DNA from: a virus | DNA: 64,000 bases | IMG/VR virus record: IMGVR_UViG_3300010885_037407 | Coordinates: 16,740-80,739 of that record | Reading direction: 5' to 3' (one strand) | Part shown: piece after piece, positions 42,360-52,362 of the stretch | How the letters are laid out: the number at the start of each line of letters is the position of its first letter | Numbering within the stretch: the stretch's first letter is position 1 | Notes under the pieces: model-generated | What the model was told of the DNA's origin: nothing | The model's input: the letters and a program-made list of their open reading frames with translations, nothing else | Databases searched by the model: none | Made by a program: the position numbers and the translations under genes

Positions 42360-44159
42360 TTAACTTAATAACCTACAAATAGTTTGTAATGATGTAGTCC
42401 AGTCATTTGCTGAAATAGTATGCTCTACTTTGGTAATAGTAAACGCTATTTTTGTTTTTTGATATACAGTAGGTAAATAATTTGTAGAAATTACATTGCC
42501 AAATACAAATCCTTCAATACCATCTAAAGTACATGAAAAGTCTATTGGAAATGGAATTGCTTCATTTGAATTACTCGATCCAGAATTTTGTTCTGTATAT
42601 ACTCTTTTTAGAGCTTCTTGCAGTGCGGATACGTGTGCTGAAGTTGGACCTGCCGGGCCTTTATCACTTTTTGTATCTTTAGCATCCATTGGTTTTTTAG
42701 CTTCTTCTAAATCTTGCATTGCAGTCGGGTCAGTTTTTGCAGGTTCGTTTGATAACGCGCCATAATTTGCTTTACCTGTAGCTGATGAATCAGTTCCTAT
42801 AAATGCCGTGGCTGCCATTGCTGACGGAATTTTTGCTTGCAATGATATACTTCTAGCTATACTATTATTAACAACTGCAGATATTACATAAGGTGTTATT
42901 TTGTCATCTATATAATTAGTATCTTGAATCCAAAATTCAGTTTCTTTTTTAGGATTTTGTACAATAGATAATTTAAATCTAGTTCCACTGTTTTTATATA
43001 TTGAATCAAAAATAATACCTAATAATTTTGATGTAGACGAATCTGTAGATTTCTGATTGTCATCTTTTTTCGACCCCATATCTGAAATTTGTTTTGTAAT
43101 CCAGTCTATATTAATCATAATTGCACTAGCGTCTCCTTTGCCCATTGCGCCTATAAATCCGCCATCACTAAATCCATAATCATGTTCCCCGCCATATTTT
43201 CCATATCCAGGAAATACTACTTCTAAAAAATTACCAGATACTAATTTTGCATTGTCAGTTACTGGATTAACTTTAGTTACATTCGCGTCACATAGTATTT
43301 CCAAATCATCTAATGCCTTTCCTGATGCTGCTCTTAATCTATCTTTTAAAAGTATTATTAAATATTGTAATGAAATATAAAAATGTGGAGTATCCGTTGA
43401 TTCTATATCTGTTGATTCTGTAGATGCTTCAGCTGCTCCATAAGAACTTGGAAACACTAAACATCCAATATGATTTGCAATTAATCCATGGGCTAAATCT
43501 TTGGCCTTTGCTTGAGCTATAGTTAATTGTCCAGTTAATGAATTTCCTATAATAGTATCATTTAATGCATCAGTAACTTTTGCAGCTGATGCTGCAGCCG
43601 CATTAGCATGAGTACTTAATATAGCTATACCTTTACTCATTCCATAACACATACAATCAAATCCTCCTATTGGCGTAACTTGATATGTAAAGTTATAGAC
43701 AATACCTTTGAAATATCCACTTTTGCCTCCTGCTCCTCCAGCTTGATTCCATCCATAATTTACTGTTAAATCTGCTGATAGATCAAAAAATGCTTGTGCT
43801 GCGTTTAAATCTACTAAATTATAAACTGTAAATGCTAATTCGCATTTTTTAATAGAACCAAAATCTCCTTCATTGTAAATTTTAACTGAAGTAATGTGAG
43901 GTTTCGGTAACCACTTTCCAGCAGATGATTGGCCTGGCTCGTATAATCCTCCACCAGAAATACCTCCGCCTGTCGGTAATTTAAGTGATGCTCCTCTGTT
44001 AGATAATTTATGATGTGCACTTGCCGACGCCCATGCCATTTTTCTTGTTAGCCATGCATGAGCATCAGATGTTCGTGAAGTAGCTCCATAATGTGCTTTA
44101 CGTGCGTTAAGTGCTCCTACAACACCTCCATCTACTTGCGTATAAAATATAGTTTCCAC
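42360..44159 (-). CDS. Putative baseplate/tail structural protein (hub-like)
   Basis: A 599-residue Gly/Ala/Ser-rich protein. The segment KKCELAFTVYNLVDLNAAQA, followed by DLTVNYGWNQ and a GGFDCMCYGMSKG strand, resembles hub-type baseplate proteins (gp27/gpD-like beta-barrel start), but similarity is weak. A low-complexity region near residues 475-500 is probably a linker. It starts with GTG at 44157-44159, overlapping the upstream stop as TAGTG. Its location between the LysM protein and the tape measure module supports a baseplate role. Confidence 0.55.
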   Translation of the reverse strand: METIFYTQVDGGVVGALNARKAHYGATSRTSDAHAWLTRKMAWASASAHHKLSNRGASLKLPTGGGISGGGLYEPGQSSAGKWLPKPHITSVKIYNEGDFGSIKKCELAFTVYNLVDLNAAQAFFDLSADLTVNYGWNQAGGAGGKSGYFKGIVYNFTYQVTPIGGFDCMCYGMSKGIAILSTHANAAAASAAKVTDALNDTIIGNSLTGQLTIAQAKAKDLAHGLIANHIGCLVFPSSYGAAEASTESTDIESTDTPHFYISLQYLIILLKDRLRAASGKALDDLEILCDANVTKVNPVTDNAKLVSGNFLEVVFPGYGKYGGEHDYGFSDGGFIGAMGKGDASAIMINIDWITKQISDMGSKKDDNQKSTDSSTSKLLGIIFDSIYKNSGTRFKLSIVQNPKKETEFWIQDTNYIDDKITPYVISAVVNNSIARSISLQAKIPSAMAATAFIGTDSSATGKANYGALSNEPAKTDPTAMQDLEEAKKPMDAKDTKSDKGPAGPTSAHVSALQEALKRVYTEQNSGSSNSNEAIPFPIDFSCTLDGIEGFVFGNVISTNYLPTVYQKTKIAFTITKVEHTISANDWTTSLQTICRLLS

Positions 44160-44479
44160 TATCTAGAAGTATTTTGTTCTTGTAACATTAATAAAACTTG
44201 TTGATAATCTGCAGGTACTCTTATTTGAGACTCTGGTTCTAAATATAATGAATCCTTTCGTAACTCTGGATTTGCAGCTGCTATTATCCACCATAAATCT
44301 ACATTGGAATAATATTTCCATGCTAATAAATCCAATCGCTCTCCAAATGAAGTTATAACATATATATCATCATCTTGTTTTTCAATTACAGGATCGATTA
44401 ATGAGTCATAATATCTTCTTTTGTTATCTAAATCTAGTTTGGCTGGCTGAGTAAATGCGTAATTGTTATACCTGCTCAT
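44159..44479 (-). CDS. LysM-domain baseplate protein, gp53-like
   Basis: A 106-residue protein whose centre (FGERLDLLAWKYYSNVDLWW, then IIAAANPEL) is a LysM-type fold as in T4 gp53 and tail protein X. The end SQIRVPADYQQVLLML is the typical second strand. In contractile tails, such proteins staple baseplate wedges. Fits the neighbouring large baseplate and tape measure genes. Confidence 0.75.
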   Translation of the reverse strand: MSRYNNYAFTQPAKLDLDNKRRYYDSLIDPVIEKQDDDIYVITSFGERLDLLAWKYYSNVDLWWIIAAANPELRKDSLYLEPESQIRVPADYQQVLLMLQEQNTSR

Positions 44480-44501
44480 ATTTCATTATATTTAAAATTA
44501 A

Positions 44502-46796
44502 TTAATCTTCGTCTTTAAAGACAGTTGCTCTTCTTCCACGAAGCCAATTTCCTGCTTCTTCATCCGTTCCACTGCCGCCTCCTGTTGAAAGACTATATGC
44601 TCTACCCATTTGCTCTGGTCTATAATCTCCAATTATTTGAAATGACATTGCAACCTCAACTATCATGGGAAGTTGCTTTGGAGTACGATTTCCAGCTGCA
44701 TTGTCTTCTGCAATATCCCAAGTTGCGTCATCTGGAATAGTATATGACAATGAAGTTATGAATCCAGGAGTTTCTTGAAATAAATCTCCAATCGTAATTC
44801 GCATCATAGGCCCAGAAGGTTTAGATCCTCCATTAATATCAGGCATAGTATATGAAGCTAAATAATTTATTTTTCTCCACATAGGTATCATTTCAGATCT
44901 TGACATCGCTGCTGCAATAAAATTAAATGATACTGATCTTTCGAAAGATGAGTATAAATATGCTCCGTCTGGTCGTCCCATAATATCTATCCTATTCCAT
45001 GAAGGTGAGAATGAATCAGAGAATCCTGTCATTGTACACCGAAACGGCATTACATTTTGTCCTTGCACACCGTCTTGAAAATAAAATTTAATTAAGTCTT
45101 TTGCAGTATCCGGGTATATTTGTTCAAGTCCTACATTTGCTATATCCAACGCATTAACACGGTCACCACGAAAATCTTTATTTAATGCTAATATTGTTCT
45201 TTGTTTAGTATTAAAATTAGACTCATTTAATATAAATTTATTTGGATCGGATCTATCAACATCTTTAGCACCTAGATTTCCAAATCCATACTTTTTTTCT
45301 AAATTGCTATTTTCATAATACTTCTCATCCTGTTTACCTAAAAACGACTTGGCTCCTTTGTCTCCACTTGGCTCTTTAACTTTATTTCTGAAATCTTGTG
45401 GTATTGTAGTAGTTGCTCTTGATAAATCATTATACGCTAATACAGCATAACTTTTAATATTCGTTTTTGGAAAGCTAGCTGGTCGGCCATCAATATTTTC
45501 TGCTTTTGATCTAATACCATCTTGAAGTGTTCCAGGTGCTTGATCATAATTATCTGCATACTTACTAAATTTACTATTTAATGAATCTAAAGCATCATCA
45601 ACAGCTTTTGCTGTTCGTGGACTTCCTTCAGGCCCTCCATATTTCGAACCGTCAGGACTTGCACTTGTTTTCCACGCATTAATAGATATTATTGACGCAT
45701 ATTGCGATTTAATATAATATTTAGTATTCCATTTTTGTCTATCAGCAGCCTCTATAGATGCATCTTTTGAATTAGTATATCTTCTAATAGTAGTAGTTCC
45801 TATTCCATATACAGACCCTGGGCCTGCTAATCCTGAAAGTTCTTTGATGGGCGCTCCTTTGAATCCTGTAATAATACTATCAAAACCTAACATTTCACTT
45901 TTAAGTTTTATTAAACGGCTATATGGTTCTTTAGGAGATAATCTCTGTTTTTCTCTTAATACATTTTCATAGCTAGATGCGTCATTTAAAAATGGAAGTC
46001 CATGTTTAGTAAAATGTAATCCAAATGCAGTGGTTGGCACTGATAGCAATGATGTTAAACCTGAATGTATTCTAGTTTGTCTAGTAAATGCACCTCCAAC
46101 AGCTTCTACTTTTGGATTTGTTAAACCTAAACCTACTTGTTTAACTACCCATAATAAACCTTTTGGTGATGCCATCCATTTTGCTATTCTAACAGTATCT
46201 AATGCAGAACGTTCCAAAGCAGTTACCATACCACCTCGAATCAATCCATCATCAAATGTACTACCCCATCGTTTTCCAATATCTCTTAACACTAATGGAT
46301 GTTTCATATAACTAGGGTTATATGCATCATCACGTAAATTGAATTTTTTATATTCAGCGTCTAATGCCGAAGGAGAGTTTTTTTCTGTTGAGCGAGTATA
46401 CAATAAACTTTTATTTGGTTGACCTGTAATCGATTGAATTACATTTCCGTATTTATTTTTATCATTATATCCTTTTACAGAAAATTTCTTTGTTGCAGTT
46501 GCTCCTGATTTCAAATATCTAAATATTGAACCGTCAGGTAATTGATTGTCCAATGAAGCATTTCCAACTTGTAACACAGATGTTGGTACTGCATGATTGT
46601 ATGTAGAACCTTGAATACCTAATATATTAGATTTGTTTTTATCGCTAGCTTTACTTGTAAAACCTTTTGCTCCAGATTTCTTATCATCGAAAAAATTAAC
46701 TTCTCCTGGTATTGTTACTAGAGATGTTAATTTGCTTTCATGAGAAAAGTCGGAACGGAAATTTGATAATATAGATTTTAAATCAATTAGTGCCAT
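44502..46796 (-). CDS. Large putative tail/baseplate structural protein
   Basis: A 764-residue protein lacking catalytic motifs. The N-terminal two-thirds are Ser/Lys/Asn-rich and variable. The C-terminal domain, with CTMTGFSDSFSPSWNRIDIM, GRPDGAYLYSSFERSVSFNF and a TPGFITSLSYTIPDDATW strand, looks like a conserved beta-rich tail domain found in phage baseplates. Lies between the tape measure and LysM genes. Probably a baseplate hub or tail-tip component. Confidence 0.55.
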   Translation of the reverse strand: MALIDLKSILSNFRSDFSHESKLTSLVTIPGEVNFFDDKKSGAKGFTSKASDKNKSNILGIQGSTYNHAVPTSVLQVGNASLDNQLPDGSIFRYLKSGATATKKFSVKGYNDKNKYGNVIQSITGQPNKSLLYTRSTEKNSPSALDAEYKKFNLRDDAYNPSYMKHPLVLRDIGKRWGSTFDDGLIRGGMVTALERSALDTVRIAKWMASPKGLLWVVKQVGLGLTNPKVEAVGGAFTRQTRIHSGLTSLLSVPTTAFGLHFTKHGLPFLNDASSYENVLREKQRLSPKEPYSRLIKLKSEMLGFDSIITGFKGAPIKELSGLAGPGSVYGIGTTTIRRYTNSKDASIEAADRQKWNTKYYIKSQYASIISINAWKTSASPDGSKYGGPEGSPRTAKAVDDALDSLNSKFSKYADNYDQAPGTLQDGIRSKAENIDGRPASFPKTNIKSYAVLAYNDLSRATTTIPQDFRNKVKEPSGDKGAKSFLGKQDEKYYENSNLEKKYGFGNLGAKDVDRSDPNKFILNESNFNTKQRTILALNKDFRGDRVNALDIANVGLEQIYPDTAKDLIKFYFQDGVQGQNVMPFRCTMTGFSDSFSPSWNRIDIMGRPDGAYLYSSFERSVSFNFIAAAMSRSEMIPMWRKINYLASYTMPDINGGSKPSGPMMRITIGDLFQETPGFITSLSYTIPDDATWDIAEDNAAGNRTPKQLPMIVEVAMSFQIIGDYRPEQMGRAYSLSTGGGSGTDEEAGNWLRGRRATVFKDED

Positions 46797-46808
46797 ATAT
46801 GTTATTTA

Positions 46809-49661
46809 TTATCCGTTAGTACCATAACCGCTATCCACTTTGGTATTATATGTTTTTCTCAATGTAGTTTGCTTTTCTATTTCGTCAATAACTCTTCCGC
46901 CTATATTAATTTTTACTGGCTGAGAAGTTGCAGCAATTAATTGTTTTAATAAACTAGCAATTTCTGTATTGTCTTGTTGCTGTGGACTTATTATATTACT
47001 TACTGCGGACATTGCTGAAGTTGCTAAATCTCCTAATCCACTTAAAAAATTTCCATTTTCAGGAGTACTTGATGTACTAGAAGTACCATCTAAATCAGTA
47101 CCAGCTACAAGAGAATCATTTTTATTTAATTGAAATGAACCTTTTCGTCCTGAAACTACTAAACCTCCTGACGGGTCTATTTTAGCATCATCTTCATGCT
47201 TAACAGAAGCTTCCTCCATACTGCTTGAAGCTTCTTTAGATTTATCATTATCTAAATTTAATAACTTTATTGCCCAATCAGGCAATATACCTTTAACTTT
47301 ATCTCCTATCCAATCAACTGCATCACTTAATAGTTTTTTTAATGATGGGAAGAAGCTCATAATTAAATCAAATCCTAACATAAATGGCGCAAAGAAAAAT
47401 CTCATAATACCTTCACCAAGATCTTTTAATCCTCCCATAATGTCTCCGTCAATCATTTTTCCAATTCCTTTAAACATATCCATTATCCCTATTAATGGAG
47501 CAAACGCAAATTTAATCAATGGCATAATAGCTGGAAGTATGAATTTAATCATTTCCATTAATGGATCTATTATTTCTGCAATCGGGCCTGCCATTTCGGC
47601 AAATATAGCAGTTAATTTATCTGTTAGTGTATTTATTTTATCTTGAGCATCTGCCTTTTGATTATCCATTGCCATTTGTTTGGCTTGTTCATCTGTTATA
47701 GTTTTACTAGCTGCTAATTGATTTAGTTGCTCAGCACTTAATTCTCTTAAAGATAGAATTTTTTTACCTCCTAATGCTGTGCTATAAGCATCTAACTCAG
47801 CAGCTTTCATTAGTTGTTCAACAGATAATCCAGCCGCTTTTGCTACAGCCTCACGTTGTAATACGTTCATTTTTAATATATCAGCTCCTTTACCAGCTTC
47901 GGCAACCGCTGCGGCAGCTGCGCCGGCACTATCTCCCTCCAAAGCTAATAATCTAGCTGCATTCATATTCATATGCTTGCCAGTAAGAACATTAGCAGTC
48001 ATTTCATCTTGAATATTTTGTTCAAAATCTAATAGATTACTACTAACACCAGCAGTTTCGTCTAATGTCATTCCTAATTTTTTAGCTTGAATAGTAGCTA
48101 ATGTAAGTGCTTTTACATTTCCATGATAATTAGCTAATGTAGACTTTGACGTTTTTGCAATTCTCTTTTGAATATCTAGAAAATTCGTTGAATCTCCTGT
48201 CATTGCATCATATTGAGCTGCTGTCTCTTTGATATTTTCTGCTAATTGTATACCTGTTTGTCCTAAACCTGCTGACGTAACTTGAAATTCAGCTGCGGCT
48301 TCGCTGGTCATGTCAAACTGTTTAGTAAGTAATACATTAGTCTCTAACATATCTTTACTTACTTCAACATTAGTGCCTAAAATATTATTTAGGTTAATTG
48401 AAGCTTCTTCCATTGTTTTTTGGTTAGCTCCAATAACTTTGGTATCTTGAGCAATATCTAATAAATGATGATGTGTTTTAAAAGCTTCTTCTTTAGTAAC
48501 ACCCATCTTTTTAGCAAAATTAGTAATTTCTTCATCAACTTCAATTCCTTTTTTGATAAGTGCTACTAATGCTAATACCGCTGCGGCAGCTGCTATTAAT
48601 GGAAGCATTGGAGCTAATGCGGCTGCTGAAGCAGCTGCGGCTGCCCACATAGATGCTCCAAATCCTACTGCGGCTACATCTGCTACTGCAATTGGTGGAG
48701 CTAACGCTGCTACTTCTGCATCTAATACGCCTGTCGCAACTGCAGCTGTTCCTAATTCTGTTGCTAACACTCCTGCTGCAGCACCTGATGCTATAAGTTC
48801 TACATTTGCTACTCCTAATGCTGTTGCAATAGCACTGAGAATTGCAATCATCGCTCCTAATTCAGATGTAACCGTACCTGCTGCAGTTGCTTGTGCTACA
48901 GTCTCTGCAGCTACAACTCCGGTTTCAGCTACGATTGCGCTAGTTTCGCCTAATACTATTCCTGCTGCAGCGGCTTCAGCTTCAAATCCAGCAATTGCTG
49001 CTTCCGAAGCTTGTATTTGTGCGACTGACGTTCCATTAATCGAATCTGCAAACTGACCGCTTAGACTACTGAAATTTTTAGTAATTTCCTCTTTGAATGT
49101 ATCTAAACCAATTGCTTTTGATAAAATACCTCCTACTACAGGAATGCCTTTAATTGCATCGTCTATATCATCTATAAATCCAAATGACGTTTCAACACCT
49201 TCTGTATATGCTGCGCTAGATTTATTAAGCTTGTCTTGTGCAAAAGAAATATTTTTTTTATTAATTAATATGTTTTTAGTTAAGTCAGCTATTTTTTGTT
49301 GATTTTTAAGAACAGCCCCAAAGTCTTTTTTTGTTTTCAGATCAAGTTTTCTTTGTTCCATAACAATTTTAAACTCATCTTCTCTGGTTTTTTTAATTTT
49401 CTTTGACTGACGACCAAAATCCATTCCATACTTAATATTACTTTTTTGAAGATCGGATATCTCCGCAGTAGTATCACTTATAAGTTTTTCTAATGCTAAT
49501 CTTTTAGTCGTAGCATCTAATAGTTGCTTTGAATAATCAATTTGATCTTTAACAGCATTAGATTCAGTTGCGTCTTTAGCAGCTAGCTGCTTTTTCAGAC
49601 CAGCAATTTGTTTTGCTTGATCTGCTATGATTTTATCGCCTGCTACGTCCTTGTTTGCCAT
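46809..49661 (-). CDS. Tail tape measure protein
   Basis: A 950-residue protein of tape-measure architecture: an N-terminal coiled coil (first 150 residues), a long Ala/Gly/Val-rich hydrophobic tract (about 200-360) with likely membrane-active helices, a repetitive helical middle, a second hydrophobic stretch near 690-740, and a C-terminal beta segment GGLVVSGRKGSFQLNKNDSL. It sets tail length and is ejected during infection (known of the class). The Ala-rich tract causes long spurious plus-strand frames. Confidence 0.88.
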   Translation of the reverse strand: MANKDVAGDKIIADQAKQIAGLKKQLAAKDATESNAVKDQIDYSKQLLDATTKRLALEKLISDTTAEISDLQKSNIKYGMDFGRQSKKIKKTREDEFKIVMEQRKLDLKTKKDFGAVLKNQQKIADLTKNILINKKNISFAQDKLNKSSAAYTEGVETSFGFIDDIDDAIKGIPVVGGILSKAIGLDTFKEEITKNFSSLSGQFADSINGTSVAQIQASEAAIAGFEAEAAAAGIVLGETSAIVAETGVVAAETVAQATAAGTVTSELGAMIAILSAIATALGVANVELIASGAAAGVLATELGTAAVATGVLDAEVAALAPPIAVADVAAVGFGASMWAAAAASAAALAPMLPLIAAAAAVLALVALIKKGIEVDEEITNFAKKMGVTKEEAFKTHHHLLDIAQDTKVIGANQKTMEEASINLNNILGTNVEVSKDMLETNVLLTKQFDMTSEAAAEFQVTSAGLGQTGIQLAENIKETAAQYDAMTGDSTNFLDIQKRIAKTSKSTLANYHGNVKALTLATIQAKKLGMTLDETAGVSSNLLDFEQNIQDEMTANVLTGKHMNMNAARLLALEGDSAGAAAAAVAEAGKGADILKMNVLQREAVAKAAGLSVEQLMKAAELDAYSTALGGKKILSLRELSAEQLNQLAASKTITDEQAKQMAMDNQKADAQDKINTLTDKLTAIFAEMAGPIAEIIDPLMEMIKFILPAIMPLIKFAFAPLIGIMDMFKGIGKMIDGDIMGGLKDLGEGIMRFFFAPFMLGFDLIMSFFPSLKKLLSDAVDWIGDKVKGILPDWAIKLLNLDNDKSKEASSSMEEASVKHEDDAKIDPSGGLVVSGRKGSFQLNKNDSLVAGTDLDGTSSTSSTPENGNFLSGLGDLATSAMSAVSNIISPQQQDNTEIASLLKQLIAATSQPVKINIGGRVIDEIEKQTTLRKTYNTKVDSGYGTNG

Positions 49662-49680
49662 TTTAATTAAAATGTATTAT

Positions 49681-50145
49681 TTAATAATTTAACATTTTCT
49701 GCCATTCTGGATTGTTGGCCATTGCTGGATGTTTTTTCCAAAATTCTGCATGCTGGTCTTTTTGCCATTTATCATATGCTGCTTTCATTTGAAATGGCGA
49801 TTGACCTGTTTTTACTTTAACACCAGCATTTTGCATTGATTTTATATTTTTGTTATATGCACCAATTTCGTCTTTTAATTTAGCAGTTAACCTAACCATA
49901 GACTTTGTATTAATATCTATTTGTTTAAGTAATTCTTGATATTCTGGAGAATTTTTTACTGCGTCGGCTTGAGCTTTAAGTTTAGGGCCTAGCAATAAAG
50001 TTAGCATATCAGCAACTATACTTTCTTTAAGTTTATGTTTAGCTTTGATATCGGTATATATAGTATTAATAGAATCTGTAATTAGTTCTGATTTTACTAA
50101 TGCTATCTCTTCTTTAATAAGTTGTTTAAATTGTGTTGCTTTCAT
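49681..50145 (-). CDS. Hypothetical protein with CTS-like N-terminus
   Basis: A 154-residue helical protein. The N-terminus MKATQFKQLIKEEIALVKSE is a divergent copy of the shared MKxxEFKKLIREE peptide, ending at a less certain cleavage position (VKSE). The rest is a Lys/Gln-rich helical body (LRKQ-like repeats, LMLTLLLGPKLKAQADAV region). Lies between the tape measure and gp51/gp26-like genes, behind a late-type motif. Possible internal virion protein; function unknown. Confidence 0.5.
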   Translation of the reverse strand: MKATQFKQLIKEEIALVKSELITDSINTIYTDIKAKHKLKESIVADMLTLLLGPKLKAQADAVKNSPEYQELLKQIDINTKSMVRLTAKLKDEIGAYNKNIKSMQNAGVKVKTGQSPFQMKAAYDKWQKDQHAEFWKKHPAMANNPEWQKMLNY

Positions 50146-50160
50146 TGTAGAATACTTTGG

Positions 50161-50180
50161 TTTAATATAAATATCTAATT
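50161..50180 (-). promoter_or_regulatory. Late-type promoter-like motif
   Basis: Coding strand AATTAGATATTTATATTAAA, matching the recurrent ATATTTATATTAAA element ahead of late genes. 15 bases upstream of the ATG at 50145 and downstream of an intrinsic terminator. Confidence 0.55.
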
Positions 50181-50212
50181 AATAACTAGTTGGTGCCATT
50201 ATTTTAAACATG

Positions 50213-50236
50213 AAAATAGCACCTAAACAGGTGCTA
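50213..50236 (-). terminator. Intrinsic terminator after the gp51-like gene
   Basis: Coding strand TAGCACCT-GTTT-AGGTGCTA followed by TTTT. The perfect 8-bp stem includes the stop codon of the upstream gene, and the U-run follows directly. Confidence 0.8.
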
Positions 50237-50465
50237 CTCCAGGTCTTTGTATTTTTGGTGGCTTAGGTGTATTTTTTGGATTTTCCTTTTCGTTCTTTTT
50301 TAAGATTGCTTCTTCAATCTTTTTATAATAAAAAGTTCTGAGCCATACTGGCATATTATATAATTCAGTCCAAGTAAATCCATGGCCATGATAAACCATG
50401 TCAAATAGTTGAGCGTGAATTAAAGGCTTATGTTTAGGACTTAGGCCAAAAAAAGTTTGTATCAA
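50223..50465 (-). CDS. Baseplate hub assembly protein, gp51-like
   Basis: An 80-residue protein with the pattern HAQLFDMVYHGHGFTWTELY NMPVWLRTFYYKKIEE, like the short gp51-type baseplate hub assembly factors of T4-type phages, and a Pro/Lys-rich tail (KNTPKPPKIQRPGVAPV). The full conserved N-terminus needs a TTG start (50463-50465) overlapping the gp26-like gene by 32 bases; the first ATG (50397-50399) would remove 22 residues. Acts catalytically in hub assembly in T4. Confidence 0.55.
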   Translation of the reverse strand: MIQTFFGLSPKHKPLIHAQLFDMVYHGHGFTWTELYNMPVWLRTFYYKKIEEAILKKNEKENPKNTPKPPKIQRPGVAPV

Positions 50466-51300
50466 TAGAAAACCCTAACGCCTCCTCTTCGTGGTCGCAC
50501 TCTGTGCATGCAAAATTATCAATTTGAAATTTAACATCAGGAGATATTTCTCTCATGTATGTTCTTAATGCTCTTGAATCCATTGCAAATAATTCATTAT
50601 CTACAAAATTATTTATAGTTGCTTTGTCAGATTCTCCATCGACTGAAACTATGATATTTTTCAATCTAGTAGTCAATTCTCTATCTATTACTTGAGATGA
50701 TCTATTAATTTTTTTAACAGCCTCTAAATCTTTAGTTATTCTTTTATCTGCTCCAATTGTTAATAATTGAAAATGAATAACTCTTTTTGATTGTGGTAAT
50801 ACAAATTCAAATACTCCTGGTGAAGGCGATACTACATCATCTGGTATGTTGCTTTCTGGTAATTGAGTTAAATCAATATCAATTTTATTAGTAGCATTAC
50901 ATGATGGACAAGGTAAGTCTATTGGATAATCTTTACCATATCCTAAAATACGAGCAGCTACCATAATAGCATTTTTATCTCCAATAACTAAATCTTCATA
51001 TCTAATAGGAGATACAATCATAGACTGCATCAATTTATCTAAAACAATTCCTTGTTTAATTAAATTTTGAGAAGTAAGAATATCTTCTTCTCTAGCTGTC
51101 ATATATTTCATTTCAACGGTACCTTCACTTAATGAAGAACCTGCTTGATATACAAGACCTCTTGAAGGCAAAGTTATAACTTCTGTTGGAAAGCCACTTT
51201 GTTTAACTTCTTGTTGTTTGTGTTGTTGTAAAGCGAATTCTTTTAATTGAGAATCTGAAAGCTCCGCTCCTTTAGGGTGGTTGTCATTAACTTGTGCCAT
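50434..51300 (-). CDS. Baseplate hub protein, gp26-like
   Basis: A 288-residue protein. Two Cys pairs, CPSC (residues near 150) and CTEC near the C-terminus, plus ITLPSRGLVYQAGSSLSEGT and EMKYMTAREEDIL, match gp26-type baseplate hub subunits of T4-like phages. The cysteines probably bind zinc. Acts in hub assembly together with the gp51-like protein encoded in the overlapping next frame. Confidence 0.78.
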   Translation of the reverse strand: MAQVNDNHPKGAELSDSQLKEFALQQHKQQEVKQSGFPTEVITLPSRGLVYQAGSSLSEGTVEMKYMTAREEDILTSQNLIKQGIVLDKLMQSMIVSPIRYEDLVIGDKNAIMVAARILGYGKDYPIDLPCPSCNATNKIDIDLTQLPESNIPDDVVSPSPGVFEFVLPQSKRVIHFQLLTIGADKRITKDLEAVKKINRSSQVIDRELTTRLKNIIVSVDGESDKATINNFVDNELFAMDSRALRTYMREISPDVKFQIDNFACTECDHEEEALGFSIDTNFFWPKS

Positions 51301-51320
51301 AAACTAATTTAAGTTTTATT

Positions 51321-51340
51321 ATTTAATATAAATATGTAAC
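51321..51340 (-). promoter_or_regulatory. Late-type promoter-like motif
   Basis: Coding strand GTTACATATTTATATTAAAT, one of the closest matches to the late-type consensus. It lies 20 bases upstream of the gp26-like ATG. Confidence 0.6.
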
Positions 51341-51361
51341 TTTGAAAATTTTGTGGTTTTT

Positions 51362-51937
51362 TTAAAGTCCTCCTGAAGTTGCTTGAAAATGAATATCAGC
51401 GTCTTGTTTAAGTGCACCGTTATTATTTAACCACGCTCCTAACAATTCATCCATATTTGGTATAGTTTCTTTTTCTGAACCCGGCTGCTTTAATTTAGGT
51501 AATATTACTGTATCAATAAATTTCTTTTCTAATTGGTCATCTAGCAATTCTGATACTTTAGGAGATAATTTTATTGCTTCCCAAAATGGGCCTATCATCT
51601 TTTTAAATTCAGATGCCTCTGGGTTTTTAAGTTCTTTTTCTGTAACTGTTTTTCCTATATTCAATAAGAATTTTCCAACATCTTCACCATGGTCAGCAGC
51701 AATGTCTAATATAAATCCTGCAGTACCTCCCGTAACTAAATTCAATGCCCATTTAGCTCCTGCCTTTGCAAATGTCTTTCCTACATTTGTTGCGACTTGA
51801 GTTGAGGCTCCTTTGATATTTAATCTATTTTGTTCTGCTTTAATAGTATCCAATACTATTTTTACATCACCCCATGTTATTTTATCATCAGATTTAGAAA
51901 GAACGATTGCTTCTGCTATAGGTTTAAGCTTGATCAT
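51362..51937 (-). CDS. Hypothetical virion-region protein
   Basis: A 191-residue protein with a Gly/Ala-rich hydrophobic stretch (AKWALNLVTGGTAGFILDIA) in the first half and an otherwise helical, charged body. No recognised motif. It overlaps the upstream gene by 14 bases. May be a membrane-active or internal protein delivered with DNA; function unknown. Confidence 0.45.
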   Translation of the reverse strand: MIKLKPIAEAIVLSKSDDKITWGDVKIVLDTIKAEQNRLNIKGASTQVATNVGKTFAKAGAKWALNLVTGGTAGFILDIAADHGEDVGKFLLNIGKTVTEKELKNPEASEFKKMIGPFWEAIKLSPKVSELLDDQLEKKFIDTVILPKLKQPGSEKETIPNMDELLGAWLNNNGALKQDADIHFQATSGGL

Positions 51938-52283
51938 TTGTTTCTGGAGCTTCTGAAGATTTTAACATTCCTTTTATTTTTGATATTATCTGTCCGAATT
52001 CTTTTTCAGATACTCCAAACGCAATTGCAATTGCTCCAATTAACGCAGCTCTTTGTGCTGGAGATTTTAAAGCTTTTGCTGCTTCTGGATCTTCTAAAAT
52101 TTGAATTAATTTAGGACGTAATCCAGAACTCACAGCTTTGACAGCCATGTTTAAATTTCGAATTACTGTCTCATCAGAAATTTTATTTCCGTCAGGGCCG
52201 ACTGGTATTATATCTACTTCTTTTAATACCATAACACCCGGTGCGAACTCCTTTAACAGTCTTTTAAATTCTACGTGATCCAT
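51924..52283 (-). CDS. Hypothetical protein with diverged CTS-like N-terminus
   Basis: A 119-residue protein. MDHVEFKRLLKEFAPGVMVL, then KE, is a distant relative of the shared MKxxEFKKLIREE peptide, ending in VLKE. The remainder is helical with Ala-rich stretches (SPAQRAALIGAIAIAFGVSE). It overlaps the next gene and sits behind a late-type motif and terminator. Function unknown; weakest member of the CTS-like group. Confidence 0.45.
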   Translation of the reverse strand: MDHVEFKRLLKEFAPGVMVLKEVDIIPVGPDGNKISDETVIRNLNMAVKAVSSGLRPKLIQILEDPEAAKALKSPAQRAALIGAIAIAFGVSEKEFGQIISKIKGMLKSSEAPETNDQA

Positions 52284-52340
52284 TTATTTAAAGTATTTAC
52301 CTTCAAAGTAGAAGTTTCTATATTGAATGATATTATTAAT

Positions 52341-52360
52341 TTATAATAAATATCTAATCA
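52341..52360 (-). promoter_or_regulatory. Late-type promoter-like motif
   Basis: Coding strand TGATTAGATATTTATTATAA, a variant with TTATAA in place of TATTAA. It directly follows the terminator at 52363-52389. Confidence 0.45.
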
Positions 52361-52362
52361 GT

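Noticed and set aside
42496-42765. Plus-strand frame of 89 codons (and similar at 57361-57735 and 14202-14534)
   Set aside because: Antisense shadows of large well-supported minus-strand genes, with no family features and no promoter.
48553-49056. 167-codon plus-strand open frame
   Set aside because: It lies opposite the Ala-rich tract of the tape measure gene; its Ala/Asn/Ser-only composition is the complement of that low-complexity region.
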